DNA of 64,000 nucleotides. Origin: Aquamicrobium zhengzhouense (GTDB lineage: Bacteria > Pseudomonadota > Alphaproteobacteria > Rhizobiales > Rhizobiaceae). The notes beneath the pieces were generated by a model that saw nothing but the letters and a program-made list of their open reading frames with translations, was not told the DNA's origin and did not search any database. Below, piece after piece: positions 1-8,623 of this stretch. The translations under genes and the position numbers were made by a program. Location of the stretch: positions 1 to 64,000 of the forward strand of contig NZ_JADGMQ010000018.1 in assembly GCF_016124105.1 (NCBI RefSeq), read 5' to 3'. The stretch's first letter is position 1. Every line of letters begins with the position of its first letter.

Positions 1-121
<121 letters not shown>

Positions 122-138
122 CCCCCAACACAGTCGCT

Positions 139-235
139 CCCCCATGGATGGGGGAGGATCCCTGAAAAGTAGCGCTCGACGCTCGGATCCTCCCCTGCTT
201 GCGGGGGAGGTGCCGCGAAGCGGCGGAGGGGGAGC
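139..235. repeat. Palindromic intergenic repeat (truncated copy)
   Basis: CTCCCCCATGGATGGGGGAG is a near-perfect hairpin. It is followed by GGATCC, a spacer, a second GGATCC, and a second GC-rich hairpin (TCCCCTGCTTGCGGGGGA). The same building blocks recur in the two longer units at 19189-19320 and 19356-19487, so this is a family of dispersed palindromic repeats. The rest of 122-409 shows no gene. An A+T-rich stretch around 300-330 probably holds the promoter of the aldolase gene. Confidence 0.65.
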
Positions 236-409
236 CGGATCGTTGCTCCAGGGAGACCATTCATCCCCAAACCGAGCCTAAGCTGCCCTTACAGCCCGCA
301 TCTTAAACATTTGAAATTGGTTTAAACCGATTCGACTGCGGGGCCTCCATTCCGTTCCAACGCCGCGTCTGGTAAGGGCCAGCCATTGTCAAGCACAGGA
401 GGCAAGTGA

Positions 410-1318
410 ATGAGCGAACGTTCCCACGATATCGCGGCAATGGCCGAGCAGGCCGCTAACAAAGATGGGTTCATTGCGGCACTTGACCAGTCGGGCGGAT
501 CGACCCCCAAGGCGCTGAAGCTTTACGGCATCGAAGAAGGTGCCTGGTCCAACGAAGCCGAGATGTTCGACCTCATCCACCAGATGCGCGCACGCATCAT
601 CAAGTCGCCTGCCTTTACCGGCGACAAGGTGATGGGGGCCATTCTGTTCGAGCAGACGATGGATCGCGACATCGATGGCACGGCGACGGCGGAATATCTT
701 TGGAAGCAGCGCGGCGTGGTCCCGTTTCTCAAGGTCGACAAGGGCCTTGCTGACGCACAGGACGGCGTCAAGCTGATGAAGCCGATGCCAGAACTTGACG
801 CGCTTCTGGACCGCGCTGTCACCAAGGGCATCTATGGCACGAAGATGCGTTCGGTCATCGATGCGGCAAACCAGAAGGGCATCGAGGCAGTCGTTGCGCA
901 GCAGTTTGAGGTTGGCAAGGAGATCCTCGCCAAGGGCCTGATGCCGATCATCGAGCCGGAAGTCACGATCTCCATCGCCGACAAAGCGGAAGCTGAGGAG
1001 ATCATGCTCGCCGAGATCTTGAAGCAGCTCGATGCGCTGCCGGAAGGCCAGAAGGTGATGCTGAAGCTGACGCTGCCGACCAAGGCCAATCTGTTCAAGC
1101 CGCTGGTCGATCATCCGCGCGTCGTGCGCGTCGTGGCGCTCTCGGGTGGCTATACCCGCGACGAAGCCAACGCGAAGCTGCGTGAAAACGACGGCGTCAT
1201 CGCCAGCTTCTCGCGTGCGCTGACCGAAGGTCTGTCTGCCCAGCAGACCGAGGAAGAGTTCGACGCGCTGCTCGCATCTTCGATCGACAGCATCTTCGAG
1301 GCCTCGCGCGCGCGCTAA
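410..1318 (+). CDS. Class I fructose-bisphosphate aldolase
   Basis: Cytosolic enzyme that reversibly splits fructose-1,6-bisphosphate into dihydroxyacetone phosphate and glyceraldehyde-3-phosphate. The 302 residues match the eukaryote-like Schiff-base class I family: [15 protein letters not shown] near residue 22, [11 protein letters not shown] near 103, and PIIEPEV near 181 with the downstream VMLKLTLP segment carrying the Schiff-base lysine. The start is preceded by AGGAGGCAAGTGA, a strong ribosome site. It stands alone and ends in a clear terminator. It should not be confused with DhnA-type FbaB. Confidence 0.93.
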   Translation: MSERSHDIAAMAEQAANKDGFIAALDQSGGSTPKALKLYGIEEGAWSNEAEMFDLIHQMRARIIKSPAFTGDKVMGAILFEQTMDRDIDGTATAEYLWKQRGVVPFLKVDKGLADAQDGVKLMKPMPELDALLDRAVTKGIYGTKMRSVIDAANQKGIEAVVAQQFEVGKEILAKGLMPIIEPEVTISIADKAEAEEIMLAEILKQLDALPEGQKVMLKLTLPTKANLFKPLVDHPRVVRVVALSGGYTRDEANAKLRENDGVIASFSRALTEGLSAQQTEEEFDALLASSIDSIFEASRAR

Positions 1319-1352
1319 GTTGCAGCGGCGATCGTCGCTACGCGTTCATTAA

Positions 1353-1383
1353 AAACCCGGTCCAGAAATGGGCCGGGTTTTTT
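1353..1383 (+). terminator. Rho-independent terminator of the aldolase gene
   Basis: AACCCGGTCC and GGGCCGGGTT form a 10-bp stem (one G-T pair) around AGAAAT, followed by a run of T. The A run before the stem lets it also end the leftward small gene. Confidence 0.85.
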
Positions 1384-1543
1384 ATTTGCCGTGGCTGAAG
1401 CCGGCAGTGATGACGATCAAGCCCAGAGCAAAGACTGCCAGTTTCCAGAAGTCGGCACGGCGCTTCAGCCCCGGAAGGCCAAGCGGCTTGATTATCTGAA
1501 CAACCATGAGGCCGATGATGATGATGGACAGAATCTTTGTCAT
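1382..1543 (-). CDS. Small integral membrane protein, 53 aa, unknown function
   Basis: The chosen ATG at 1543 follows AGAGGAACAGC, a well-spaced ribosome site. The longer upstream frame has none. The protein MTKILSIIIIGLMVVQIIKP... has two hydrophobic segments (residues about 4-20 and 33-48) separated by the basic loop LKRRADFW, which fits a two-pass inner-membrane hairpin. It shares a terminator with the aldolase gene. No function is recognised. Confidence 0.7.
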   Translation of the reverse strand: MTKILSIIIIGLMVVQIIKPLGLPGLKRRADFWKLAVFALGLIVITAGFSHGK

Positions 1544-1664
1544 GCTGTTCCTCTTTGAGCAGCATAGTTGATCCCTGTCAAAGCTATTGGCTTTTCCAGA
1601 TAGTTCAGTGGACTTGGAGGAATTTCGCCGCATAAAATGTGGCGTTGGAGACTGGGAGGAAGAT

Positions 1665-3572
1665 GTGAATTCAAGATATGCCGAGGTCTATGCTGGCTGG
1701 AAGTCAAACCCGGAGGAATTCTGGGCGGAAGCGGCAAAGTCGATAGACTGGATCAAGGCACCGACAAAGATATTCGACGCAGACAGCGGTGTTTTCGGGC
1801 ACTGGTTTCCGGATGCTGTCTGCAATTGTTGCTACAATGCGATTGATCGCCACGTGGAGCGTGGCCGCGGCAATCAGGTCGCGATCATCTATGACAGCCC
1901 CATCACTGGCGCCAAGCGCAGCTATACCTATGGCGAGCTGCTGCAGGAGGTCGAGGCGCTGGCGGCAGTCCTTCGTGCTCAAGGGGTAGAGAAGGGCGAC
2001 CGCGTCATCATCTATATGCCGATGATCCCGCAGGCGATGTTCGCAATGCTCGCTTGCGCCCGACTTGGTGCCGTGCACTCTGTCGTGTTCGGCGGCTTTG
2101 CCGCACGCGAACTGGCCACGCGGATCAATGATTGTGCGCCGAAGGTCATCGTTTCGGCATCGTGCGGCGTGGAGCCGGGGCGGATTGTTGCCTACAAGCC
2201 ATTGCTGGATGAAGCCATCGAGCTTGCATCCCACAAGGTGGAGCGGTGCATCGTCTTCCAGCGTGACGAGCTTCGTTGCGATCTTCTGTCAGGCCGCGAC
2301 ATCGACATGGCCGAAGCAGTAGCCAAGGCAATTGCGGACGGCGAGAAGGTTGAGTGCGTCCCGGTGGCCGCAACCGATCCGCTCTACATTCTCTACACGT
2401 CCGGCACGACCGGCCAGCCCAAGGGCGTCGTCCGCGACACGGGCGGCTATATTGTTGCTCTGCACTGGACCATGGAGAACGAGTACGGGATTAAGCCCGG
2501 CGAGGTCTTCTGGACCGCATCCGACGTCGGCTGGGTCGTCGGGCATTCCTACATTGTCTACGCGCCGCTGCTGGCCGGGTGCACTACGGTTCTATTCGAA
2601 GGCAAACCGATCGGTACGCCCGACGCGGGCACATTCTGGCGGGTGATCTCGGAGCACAACGTCGTGGCGCTGTTCACGGCTCCGACCGCCTTTCGCGCCA
2701 TCAAGGGTCAGGATCCAACCGGCGAGTTCATCAGGAAATACGATTTGTCGAGCCTGCGAACCTTGTTCCTGGCCGGTGAGCGTGCGGATCCTGGCACCGT
2801 GAAATGGGCAGAAGAGCAGCTGGGCGTTCCGGTGATCGATCATTGGTGGCAAACGGAGTCGGGTCATCCGATCAGTCACAATCCGGTCGGTCTCGGGCAG
2901 TTGCCGGTCAAATATGGCTCGCCTGCAGTTCCGATGCCGGGATTTGACGTTCGGGTTGTGGACGATGGCGGCGAGCTTGTTCCTGCAGGAACGCTCGGCA
3001 ATGTCGTCATCAAGCTTCCTCTGCCACCTGGAGCGCTGCCGACCCTGTGGAACGCAGAGCCGCGCTTCCGGAGCTCATATCTCGATGAGTTCCCCGGCTA
3101 CTATAAGACCGCTGACGCAGGCTATATCGATGAAGACGGATATCTCTTCATCATGGCGCGGACCGACGACATCATCAATGTTGCGGGACATCGTCTTTCA
3201 ACCGGTGGCATGGAGGAGGTGGTTGCCGAGCATCCGGATGTCGCCGAATGCGCGGTCGTGGGGGTCCACGATGAGATGAAGGGTCAGATACCTTGCGCTT
3301 TTGTCGTTCTCAATGCTGGTGCCGACCGCGATCCGGCCGAGGTTGAGCGGGAAGTGATCGCGCTGGTTCGTTCCAAGATCGGGCCGGTGGCGGCACTCAA
3401 ATCGGTGGTGACGGTGAAGCGCCTGCCGAAGACACGATCGGGCAAGATCTTGCGCAGCACGATGCAAAAGATTGCCGACAAGGAAAGCTGGAACATGCCG
3501 GCGACGATCGATGATCCGGCAATCCTTGACGAAATCAGCGATGCGCTCAAGGGCAAGGGGATAGGCATCTAA
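1665..3572 (+). CDS. prpE: Propionyl-CoA synthetase / acetyl-CoA synthetase family
   Basis: ATP-dependent ligase that makes propionyl-CoA (or acetyl-CoA) through an acyl-adenylate. GTG at 1665 is preferred because TGGGAGGAAGAT precedes it and MNSRYAEVYAGWKSNPEEFW aligns with PrpE N-termini. The longer open frame to 1587 begins with ATT and has no ribosome site. It is 635 residues long, normal for the family. Visible motifs are YTSGTTGQPKG (about residue 243), WWQTESGHP, RTDDIINVAGHRLSTGGMEE, and PKTRSGKILR near 590 carrying the catalytic lysine that is regulated by acylation in this family. Acetate versus propionate preference cannot be settled by reading, though the short length and motif spacing favour PrpE. 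Confidence 0.88.
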   Translation: MNSRYAEVYAGWKSNPEEFWAEAAKSIDWIKAPTKIFDADSGVFGHWFPDAVCNCCYNAIDRHVERGRGNQVAIIYDSPITGAKRSYTYGELLQEVEALAAVLRAQGVEKGDRVIIYMPMIPQAMFAMLACARLGAVHSVVFGGFAARELATRINDCAPKVIVSASCGVEPGRIVAYKPLLDEAIELASHKVERCIVFQRDELRCDLLSGRDIDMAEAVAKAIADGEKVECVPVAATDPLYILYTSGTTGQPKGVVRDTGGYIVALHWTMENEYGIKPGEVFWTASDVGWVVGHSYIVYAPLLAGCTTVLFEGKPIGTPDAGTFWRVISEHNVVALFTAPTAFRAIKGQDPTGEFIRKYDLSSLRTLFLAGERADPGTVKWAEEQLGVPVIDHWWQTESGHPISHNPVGLGQLPVKYGSPAVPMPGFDVRVVDDGGELVPAGTLGNVVIKLPLPPGALPTLWNAEPRFRSSYLDEFPGYYKTADAGYIDEDGYLFIMARTDDIINVAGHRLSTGGMEEVVAEHPDVAECAVVGVHDEMKGQIPCAFVVLNAGADRDPAEVEREVIALVRSKIGPVAALKSVVTVKRLPKTRSGKILRSTMQKIADKESWNMPATIDDPAILDEISDALKGKGIGI

Positions 3573-3877
3573 GCCAAAAGCATTTCCTCGTTGACGCCTG
3601 GAACTGGTCAGGCCGGCGGAGAAAGCTGAAGCGCGACCGAACATAGCGGAACTTTGCACCCCCTCGCTCCGCCTTTGGGGTGCAGGTTTCGGCTGCGCAT
3701 ATGCGCAGAGCTGACCGGCGAACCTTGGGGGAGGAAGCGCAACGCGGTTGATGGACGCGCAGAAGGGCTTTTAGGTTTCCATCTTCTGATGGATGAGGTA
3801 GATGGGCGTCCCTTTCCCAATCCTTCTTCGCTGTCGCGCCCTGGTGTCGATGGCGAAGCCATTCGAGCAGTCATCCC
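3573..3877. other. Intergenic region with an 8-bp inverted repeat
   Basis: No convincing gene lies here. TGCACCCC (3655-3662) and GGGGTGCA (3677-3684) form a perfect 8-bp stem with a 14-base loop but no T run, so it is only a possible terminator for prpE. The rest probably contains the promoter of the Hsp70 gene. Confidence 0.45.
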
Positions 3878-5137
3878 ATGTCCGTTCTTCACTGTGGCGT
3901 CGACTTCGGCACCACCAATTCCACGGTCGGCCTTTGCGCTGCCGGTGGTGCGCCATATCTCGTTCCGGTTGAAGGCAACGAGGTAACGATCCCGTCGGCG
4001 CTGTTCTTCAGTCTTGAGGACGGGAGTGTGCACTACGGCCGCTCGGCGGTGCACGAATATATGGATGGAGCGGAAGGTCGCTTCATGCGGGCGTTGAAGT
4101 CGATCCTCGGCACCAGCCTGATGAAAGAGACCACGCAGGTCGGACGCGACCGGATGACGTTTCAGGGGCTGATTGGCCGCTTCCTGCGTAACCTCCGAAC
4201 CCAGCTCGAGGCGCATCACGGGAGTGTGCCCGAACATGTCGTCTTGGGGCGCCCTGTGTTCTTCATTGACGGGGACCCGGCGGCCGACCGCACCGCGCAG
4301 GACCAGTTGGAGGCCGCAGCGCGGGACGAGGGCTTTAAACATATCGAATTCCAGTTCGAGCCGGTTGCTGCCGCGCTGAATTTCGAGCGCGAGCTCAATG
4401 ACGAGGCGCTGGCACTGATCGTCGATATTGGCGGCGGCACCTCGGACTTTTCGGTCCTGCGTCTGTCGCCGGAGCGCAGCAAGGCAACCGACCGTCGCTC
4501 GGATATCCTCTCGACTTCGGGTGTCCATGTCGGCGGCACCGATTTCGACCGGCAATTGAACATTGCCCGCGTGATGCCGGAGTTTGGGCTTGGCAGCAGC
4601 ACAAAGGATGGAAAGCGCCAGCTGCCGGTCTGGTACTTCAACGACATGGCAACCTGGCACAAGATCAATCTGCTCTATACGCCGAAGACCATGCGCGATA
4701 TCCATTCCTTGCAGCGCGAGGCCGCCGAGCCTGCAAAGCTCGATCGCTATCTGCATCTTCTGGAAAATCGCTCGGGTCACCGTCTTGCGGCGCAGGTCGA
4801 AGCGGCGAAGATCCAGCTGACCGACGCCGCCGATGCGGCGGTTCGGCTTAAAGAGCCGGGCCTTGACCTTTCAGTGCCCGTCGCACGCTCCGAGTTTGAA
4901 ACCGCGAGCAACGAGCTTGTGCGCAAGATCGAGACCGCCATCGATGAAGCGCTGACGGCGGCGGGTGTTCTGGCTGGTGAAATCGAGACAGTTGTTCTGA
5001 CTGGAGGCGGTGCGCAGGTGCCTCTGGTGCGCAAGACCGCTACCGAGCGGTTCCCGCATGCGCGTATCGTCAATACCGATCGCTATGGCGCTGTGGGCCT
5101 CGGCCTCGCGCTCGATGCAGCGCGCCGCTTCGGCTGA
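3878..5137 (+). CDS. yegD: YegD-type Hsp70-family protein without substrate-binding domain
   Basis: A 419-residue actin-fold ATPase of the DnaK superfamily, probably a cytosolic accessory chaperone-like ATPase. Phosphate-1 motif GVDFGTTNST is at residues 7-16, phosphate-2 IVDIGGGTSDFSV near 181, and the adenosine motif VVLTGGGAQVPLV near 372. The chain ends at the nucleotide-binding domain, so the beta-sandwich peptide-binding domain and lid of DnaK are missing, as in E. coli YegD. No DnaJ or GrpE lies nearby. The cellular client is unknown. Confidence 0.88.
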   Translation: MSVLHCGVDFGTTNSTVGLCAAGGAPYLVPVEGNEVTIPSALFFSLEDGSVHYGRSAVHEYMDGAEGRFMRALKSILGTSLMKETTQVGRDRMTFQGLIGRFLRNLRTQLEAHHGSVPEHVVLGRPVFFIDGDPAADRTAQDQLEAAARDEGFKHIEFQFEPVAAALNFERELNDEALALIVDIGGGTSDFSVLRLSPERSKATDRRSDILSTSGVHVGGTDFDRQLNIARVMPEFGLGSSTKDGKRQLPVWYFNDMATWHKINLLYTPKTMRDIHSLQREAAEPAKLDRYLHLLENRSGHRLAAQVEAAKIQLTDAADAAVRLKEPGLDLSVPVARSEFETASNELVRKIETAIDEALTAAGVLAGEIETVVLTGGGAQVPLVRKTATERFPHARIVNTDRYGAVGLGLALDAARRFG

Positions 5138-5155
5138 TACTATCGCTCCTGACAT

Positions 5156-5181
5156 CCTCCTGACAGGATGGTGTCAGGAGG
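5156..5181. promoter_or_regulatory. Perfect 10-bp inverted repeat, probable operator of the YafY-type regulator
   Basis: CCTCCTGACA (5156-5165) and TGTCAGGAGG (5172-5181) are exact reverse complements with a 6-base spacer. Extra half sites CTGACA at 5149-5154 and TGTCA at 5186-5190 flank them. No T run follows, so a terminator is unlikely. The position 45-70 bases before the regulator start suggests autoregulation. Confidence 0.65.
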
Positions 5182-5225
5182 ACCATGTCATAGTGTCCTC
5201 TCATCCTTCTTGAGGACCCTTTGCC

Positions 5226-5915
5226 ATGCGCCGCGCCGACCGCCTGTTTCAAATCGTCCAGCACCTTCGCGGGGGCCGTCTTGTGACGGCACGGATGCTG
5301 GGCGAACGGCTGGAAGTCTCCGAGCGCACCATCTATCGCGACATAGCCGACCTTCAGTCCACAGGTGTACCGATCGATGGCGAGGCAGGGGTGGGCTATC
5401 TGATGCGGGAGGGCTTTGAACTGCCACCGCTGATGTTCACGCGCGATGAGATCGTCGCACTGGTCGCTGGCGCGAGGATGGTGAGGGCCTTTGGCGGCGC
5501 GCAGATGGCACGGGCCGCTGAGGAGGCATTGGTCAAGATCGGCTCGGTGCTCCCAGAGCCTGAGAAGGCCCGCATTGCCCGGACGGAAATTCATATGCCG
5601 GACTGGGTGGTGAGCGAAGCGGAGCGCAAGCTTGTCGACGTTCTCGAGCGTGCTGTTGAAGCCCGTGACGTGCTGACGCTCGACTATAGGGACGAGACCG
5701 GAGCCTCATCGATGCGCGACGTGCGCCCGCTTGGGCTGTGGTTCTGGGGGAAGGTATGGACCCTCGTTGCCTGGTGCGAATTGCGCAACAACTTTCGCGC
5801 GTTCAGGCTCGACCGTATTCTGGAGGCCAAATCTGCGGGCCGGATTTTCCGGCCCGAGAGGGGCAAGCAACTTGCCGATTTCTACCGCTGCTGGGAAGCG
5901 CGCGGAAACGCCTGA
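5226..5915 (+). CDS. YafY-family transcriptional regulator (HTH_11 + WYL)
   Basis: A 229-residue DNA-binding regulator. Residues 1-60 form a winged helix with RADRLFQIVQHLRGGRLVTA and VSERTIYRDIADLQ. The C-terminal half (about 140-215) is a WYL-type sensor domain, with LDYRDETG and PLGLWFWGKVWTLVAWCELR showing the strand pattern. WYL domains bind nucleic acid or nucleotide ligands in characterised members, but the ligand here is unknown. It sits 88 bases after the Hsp70 gene, behind the palindrome at 5156-5181, and so is probably a separate, self-regulated unit. Confidence 0.88.
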   Translation: MRRADRLFQIVQHLRGGRLVTARMLGERLEVSERTIYRDIADLQSTGVPIDGEAGVGYLMREGFELPPLMFTRDEIVALVAGARMVRAFGGAQMARAAEEALVKIGSVLPEPEKARIARTEIHMPDWVVSEAERKLVDVLERAVEARDVLTLDYRDETGASSMRDVRPLGLWFWGKVWTLVAWCELRNNFRAFRLDRILEAKSAGRIFRPERGKQLADFYRCWEARGNA

Positions 5916-5918
5916 GGA

Positions 5919-6608
5919 TTACTCCTCGTCCTCGTCCTGGGGAGCGGTCGAGCGCAGCGACGAAAGCTTCGCGAAGACGGCATCTGCGTCGAGCTCTTGC
6001 TCCTCGTCCTGATTGTCGTTGACGTCGAGACCTTCAGTCATCGAGGCCGGCAGCAGGGTGTCGCCCGTCGGTGCTGCCGGAGGCAGGCCGCGCGATGCGC
6101 GCTGGATTTCGAGGTCAAGGTCGATCTGCGAGCACAGGCCGAGGGTGACCGGATCCATCGGGACGAGATTTGCGGAATTCCAGTGGGTGCGGTTACGGAT
6201 CTGCTCGATCGTGGACTTGGTGGTACCAACGAGGCGCGAGATCTGTGCGTCCTTGAGCTCCGGGTGGTTCTTGACCAGCCAAAGGATGGCGTTCGGGCGG
6301 TCCTGACGCTTCGACAGCGGGGTGTAGCGAGGGGTGCGGCGCTTGGATTCTGGTACGCGAACCTTCGGTTCGGACAGCTTGATGCGGTAGTTGACATCTG
6401 CTTCGCCACGCTCGATCTCATCGCGCGAAAGCTGGCCGGTGATGACCGGGTCCAGACCCTTGATGCCCTGAGAAGCTTCGCCATCGGCGATTGCCTTCAC
6501 CTCAAGCGGATGCAGCTTGCAAAAGCTGGCGATCTGGTCGAACGACAGTGCAGTATTGTCAACGAGCCAGACGGCGGTCGCCTTCGGCATCAGCAGTGTG
6601 TTGGCCAT
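5919..6608 (-). CDS. trcR: DUF1013 protein, TrcR-type cell-cycle transcriptional regulator
   Basis: A 229-residue alphaproteobacterial protein starting MANTLLMPKATAVWLVDNTA. ATG 6608 follows GAGGATTTATCCT and is preferred over the longer frame. The central part has an HTH-like stretch (DAQISRLVGTTKSTIEQIRN, about residues 108-127), and the tail is acidic (DNQDEEQELDADAVF and DEDEE). The family is conserved and usually single-copy in alphaproteobacteria. The TrcR name follows current family naming and no promoter target can be read here. It converges with the WYL regulator with only 3 bases between the stops. Confidence 0.8.
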   Translation of the reverse strand: MANTLLMPKATAVWLVDNTALSFDQIASFCKLHPLEVKAIADGEASQGIKGLDPVITGQLSRDEIERGEADVNYRIKLSEPKVRVPESKRRTPRYTPLSKRQDRPNAILWLVKNHPELKDAQISRLVGTTKSTIEQIRNRTHWNSANLVPMDPVTLGLCSQIDLDLEIQRASRGLPPAAPTGDTLLPASMTEGLDVNDNQDEEQELDADAVFAKLSSLRSTAPQDEDEE

Positions 6609-6736
6609 AGGATAAATCCTCTCGTTCGCCCGCGTCCCTGTCGCGGGCGGTGGCAAGCCACCAATTTATGGGAAATCTCTGACGCATATAACGTCATTTT
6701 GTTCCCCCCGCAACGAAAAGCGGCAATTGAGCAGCG

Positions 6737-7159
6737 CTACTCCTCATTACGCACATAATGCAGCGTCCCGGCGATACGAGGTCCTTTGCGGTTCTCGTCA
6801 TCCGACGGGTGGTTGATGCCGTCAATAACCAGCACCTTTTCAAAGTCGAACGGGCTGATTCCCTCAAGACATGCAGCGTTTATGCCGTATTCATTCTGGT
6901 TCGAACGGCGCAGGTGATGAGTGTAGATGCCGCAACGCGAGCAGAAATAGTGTTGCGCCGTGTCGGTATTGAAAGTGTAAGTCGTCAGCGCGTCGGCACC
7001 TTCGAGAAGCTCGAAGTCTTCACGATCTGCTCCAACGGCGACTGCGCCACGCATACGGCAAAATGAGCAGGTGCAGCGGCGCGCACTGTCGAGGCCGTTC
7101 TTAAGACGGACGCGGAAGCGGACCGAGCTGCAATGACAGGCGCCGTTGTATGTATTCAT
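6737..7159 (-). CDS. GFA-family (CENP-V/GFA) zinc-binding protein
   Basis: A 140-residue member of the glutathione-dependent formaldehyde-activating enzyme/CENP-V fold. The zinc ligands are visible as CHCSSVRF near residue 8, CTCSFCRMRG near 30 and FCSRCGIYTHH near 72. True Gfa activity is established only for some members. Others are uncharacterised, so only the fold is called. It is separated from trcR by a 128-base region that probably holds the trcR promoter. Confidence 0.85.
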   Translation of the reverse strand: MNTYNGACHCSSVRFRVRLKNGLDSARRCTCSFCRMRGAVAVGADREDFELLEGADALTTYTFNTDTAQHYFCSRCGIYTHHLRRSNQNEYGINAACLEGISPFDFEKVLVIDGINHPSDDENRKGPRIAGTLHYVRNEE

Positions 7160-7173
7160 CTACGCTATTCCTT

Positions 7174-8166
7174 TCATATATCAAGCACGATCTTGCCGAT
7201 GTGGTCGCCCTCTTCCATGCGCTCATGCGCGCGCCAGGCTTCCTTCAACGGAAAGATCATGTCCATAACGGGTGCTATCTTGCGGGTGGCGAGCAGCGGC
7301 CACACCTTGGCCTCCAGTTCGGCCGCGATCTTTGCCTTGAACTCGATCGTGCGCGGCCGAAGTGTCGAGCCTGTATGCGTCAGACGTTTGACCATCAGCC
7401 GTGAGATGTCGGCATTGGCCTGGACCCCGCCCAGCGTGGCAATCTGCACAATCCGGCCTTCAATGGCTGCTGCCTGGTAATTGCGGTCGACATAATCGCC
7501 GCCGACCATGTCGAGGGTGAGTTCAACACCCTTGCGATTAGTCTCGTCCTTGACGACGCGGACAAAGTCTTCCTCGCGGTAGTTGATAGCCCGTTTGGCG
7601 CCAAGGCTTACGCAGGCCGCGCACTTGTCTGCCGTTCCGGCGGTGGCGAAAACAGTGGCGCCGAATGCGGATGCAAGCTGGATCGCAACCGTGCCGATGC
7701 CCGACGATCCGCCGTGAACGAGGAAATCCTCGCCTGCCTGCAGGCCGCCCCTTTGGAAGACATTGTGCCAGACGGTGAAGAAGGTCTCCGGGATCGCTGC
7801 TGCTTCGGTGAATGTAAATCCGTGCGGGATAGGCAGAGCGTTGGTTTCGTGCACGACGACATATTCTGCGTACGCGCCTCCGGCAGTCAGCGCGGTGACG
7901 CCATCACCGATCCGCCAGCGGGCGACGTTTCCACCTACCGCCACCACCTCGCCTGCAGCTTCGAGCCCGGGAAGGTCGGAAGCGCCTGGCGGTGGTGGAT
8001 ATGCGCCTTTGCGCTGAAGGACATCAGGCCGATTGACGCCGGCAGCGCGCACCCGGATCAGGATTTCTCCCAGCCCTGGGCTCGGGACTGGACGCCGGTC
8101 AGGTTTCAGAACCAGCGGCCCCCCTGGCTCGCTGATGGCTATTGCGGTCATCGCGTCGGCAACCAT
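7174..8166 (-). CDS. NAD(P)H-quinone oxidoreductase, PIG3/QOR family
   Basis: A 330-residue zinc-independent medium-chain dehydrogenase/reductase, predicted to reduce quinones with NADPH in the cytosol. The family signature AGVNRPDVLQRKGAYPPPPG is near residue 43, and the nucleotide-binding segment FLVHGGSSGIGTVAIQLA is near 144. No structural-zinc cysteine cluster is present. ATG 8151 (MTAIAISEPGG) is an alternative start 5 codons in. It is divergent from the DUF1192 gene, and the regulatory region between them is under 90 bases. Confidence 0.88.
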   Translation of the reverse strand: MVADAMTAIAISEPGGPLVLKPDRRPVPSPGLGEILIRVRAAGVNRPDVLQRKGAYPPPPGASDLPGLEAAGEVVAVGGNVARWRIGDGVTALTAGGAYAEYVVVHETNALPIPHGFTFTEAAAIPETFFTVWHNVFQRGGLQAGEDFLVHGGSSGIGTVAIQLASAFGATVFATAGTADKCAACVSLGAKRAINYREEDFVRVVKDETNRKGVELTLDMVGGDYVDRNYQAAAIEGRIVQIATLGGVQANADISRLMVKRLTHTGSTLRPRTIEFKAKIAAELEAKVWPLLATRKIAPVMDMIFPLKEAWRAHERMEEGDHIGKIVLDI

Positions 8167-8246
8167 TTGCGCCAGTCCTCCCTCGTTTGCGTCCTCTCGT
8201 TCCTTATGTAGACTTGTACCTGCAAGGGCAAATGAAGGAGTTCAAT

Positions 8247-8438
8247 ATGGCGCTGTTCGATGATGAACCCCTGAGGCCGAAGAAAGTCCACGAAATCGGT
8301 CAGGACCTGTCGTTGCTCTCCGTCCACGAACTGGAGGAACGCATTCTCCAGCTGAAATCGGAGATTGCCCGCCTCGAGAACGAGCTGTCCTCGAAAAGCA
8401 GCAGCCGAATCGCCGCGGAATCGCTTTTCCGCCGCTGA
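8247..8438 (+). CDS. DUF1192 small protein, 63 aa
   Basis: ATG 8247 has the ideal ribosome site AAGGAGTTCAAT. The upstream extension of the frame is spurious. MALFDDEPLRPKKVHEIGQD is followed by a heptad-rich helix (LSVHELEERILQLKSEIARL) that predicts a short coiled coil. The family is widespread in alphaproteobacteria and uncharacterised. Confidence 0.85.
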   Translation: MALFDDEPLRPKKVHEIGQDLSLLSVHELEERILQLKSEIARLENELSSKSSSRIAAESLFRR

Positions 8439-8445
8439 TGCCTTC

Positions 8446-8505
8446 CGGACGGTGCGTCTATGATTGCGCGGCGCTTAGTTAAGTGGTTGTAGAGCGCCGT
8501 CCGGT
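8446..8505. promoter_or_regulatory. Two mutually exclusive hairpins ahead of the MFS gene
   Basis: CCGGACGG (8446-8453) can pair with CCGTCCGG (8498-8505), while CGGCGCT (8470-8476) can pair with AGCGCCG (8494-8500). The two 3' arms share bases 8498-8500, so both stems cannot form fully at once. It could be a terminator of the DUF1192 gene or a switch in the MFS leader. No T run was seen. Confidence 0.4.
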
Positions 8506-8623
8506 CTCTTGAGGGACTATTTTTTGGCGCGTCATTGTTATGTCGCGGTCAGTGGACAAAAGGGCGCTGCCGATTCACCCTGACGCCCGAATCTCAGGAA
8601 AGATTGGCGTACGGAGCCTGCCA

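Noticed and set aside
139-235. CRISPR-like reading of the GC-rich palindromic repeats here and at 19189-19487
   Set aside because: Units are long, hairpin-filled and only two are adjacent; there are no uniform spacers and no cas genes in the window.
389-1114. A 241-codon minus-strand ORF over the aldolase gene
   Set aside because: Shadow of the aldolase, which has a full family match, a ribosome site and a terminator.
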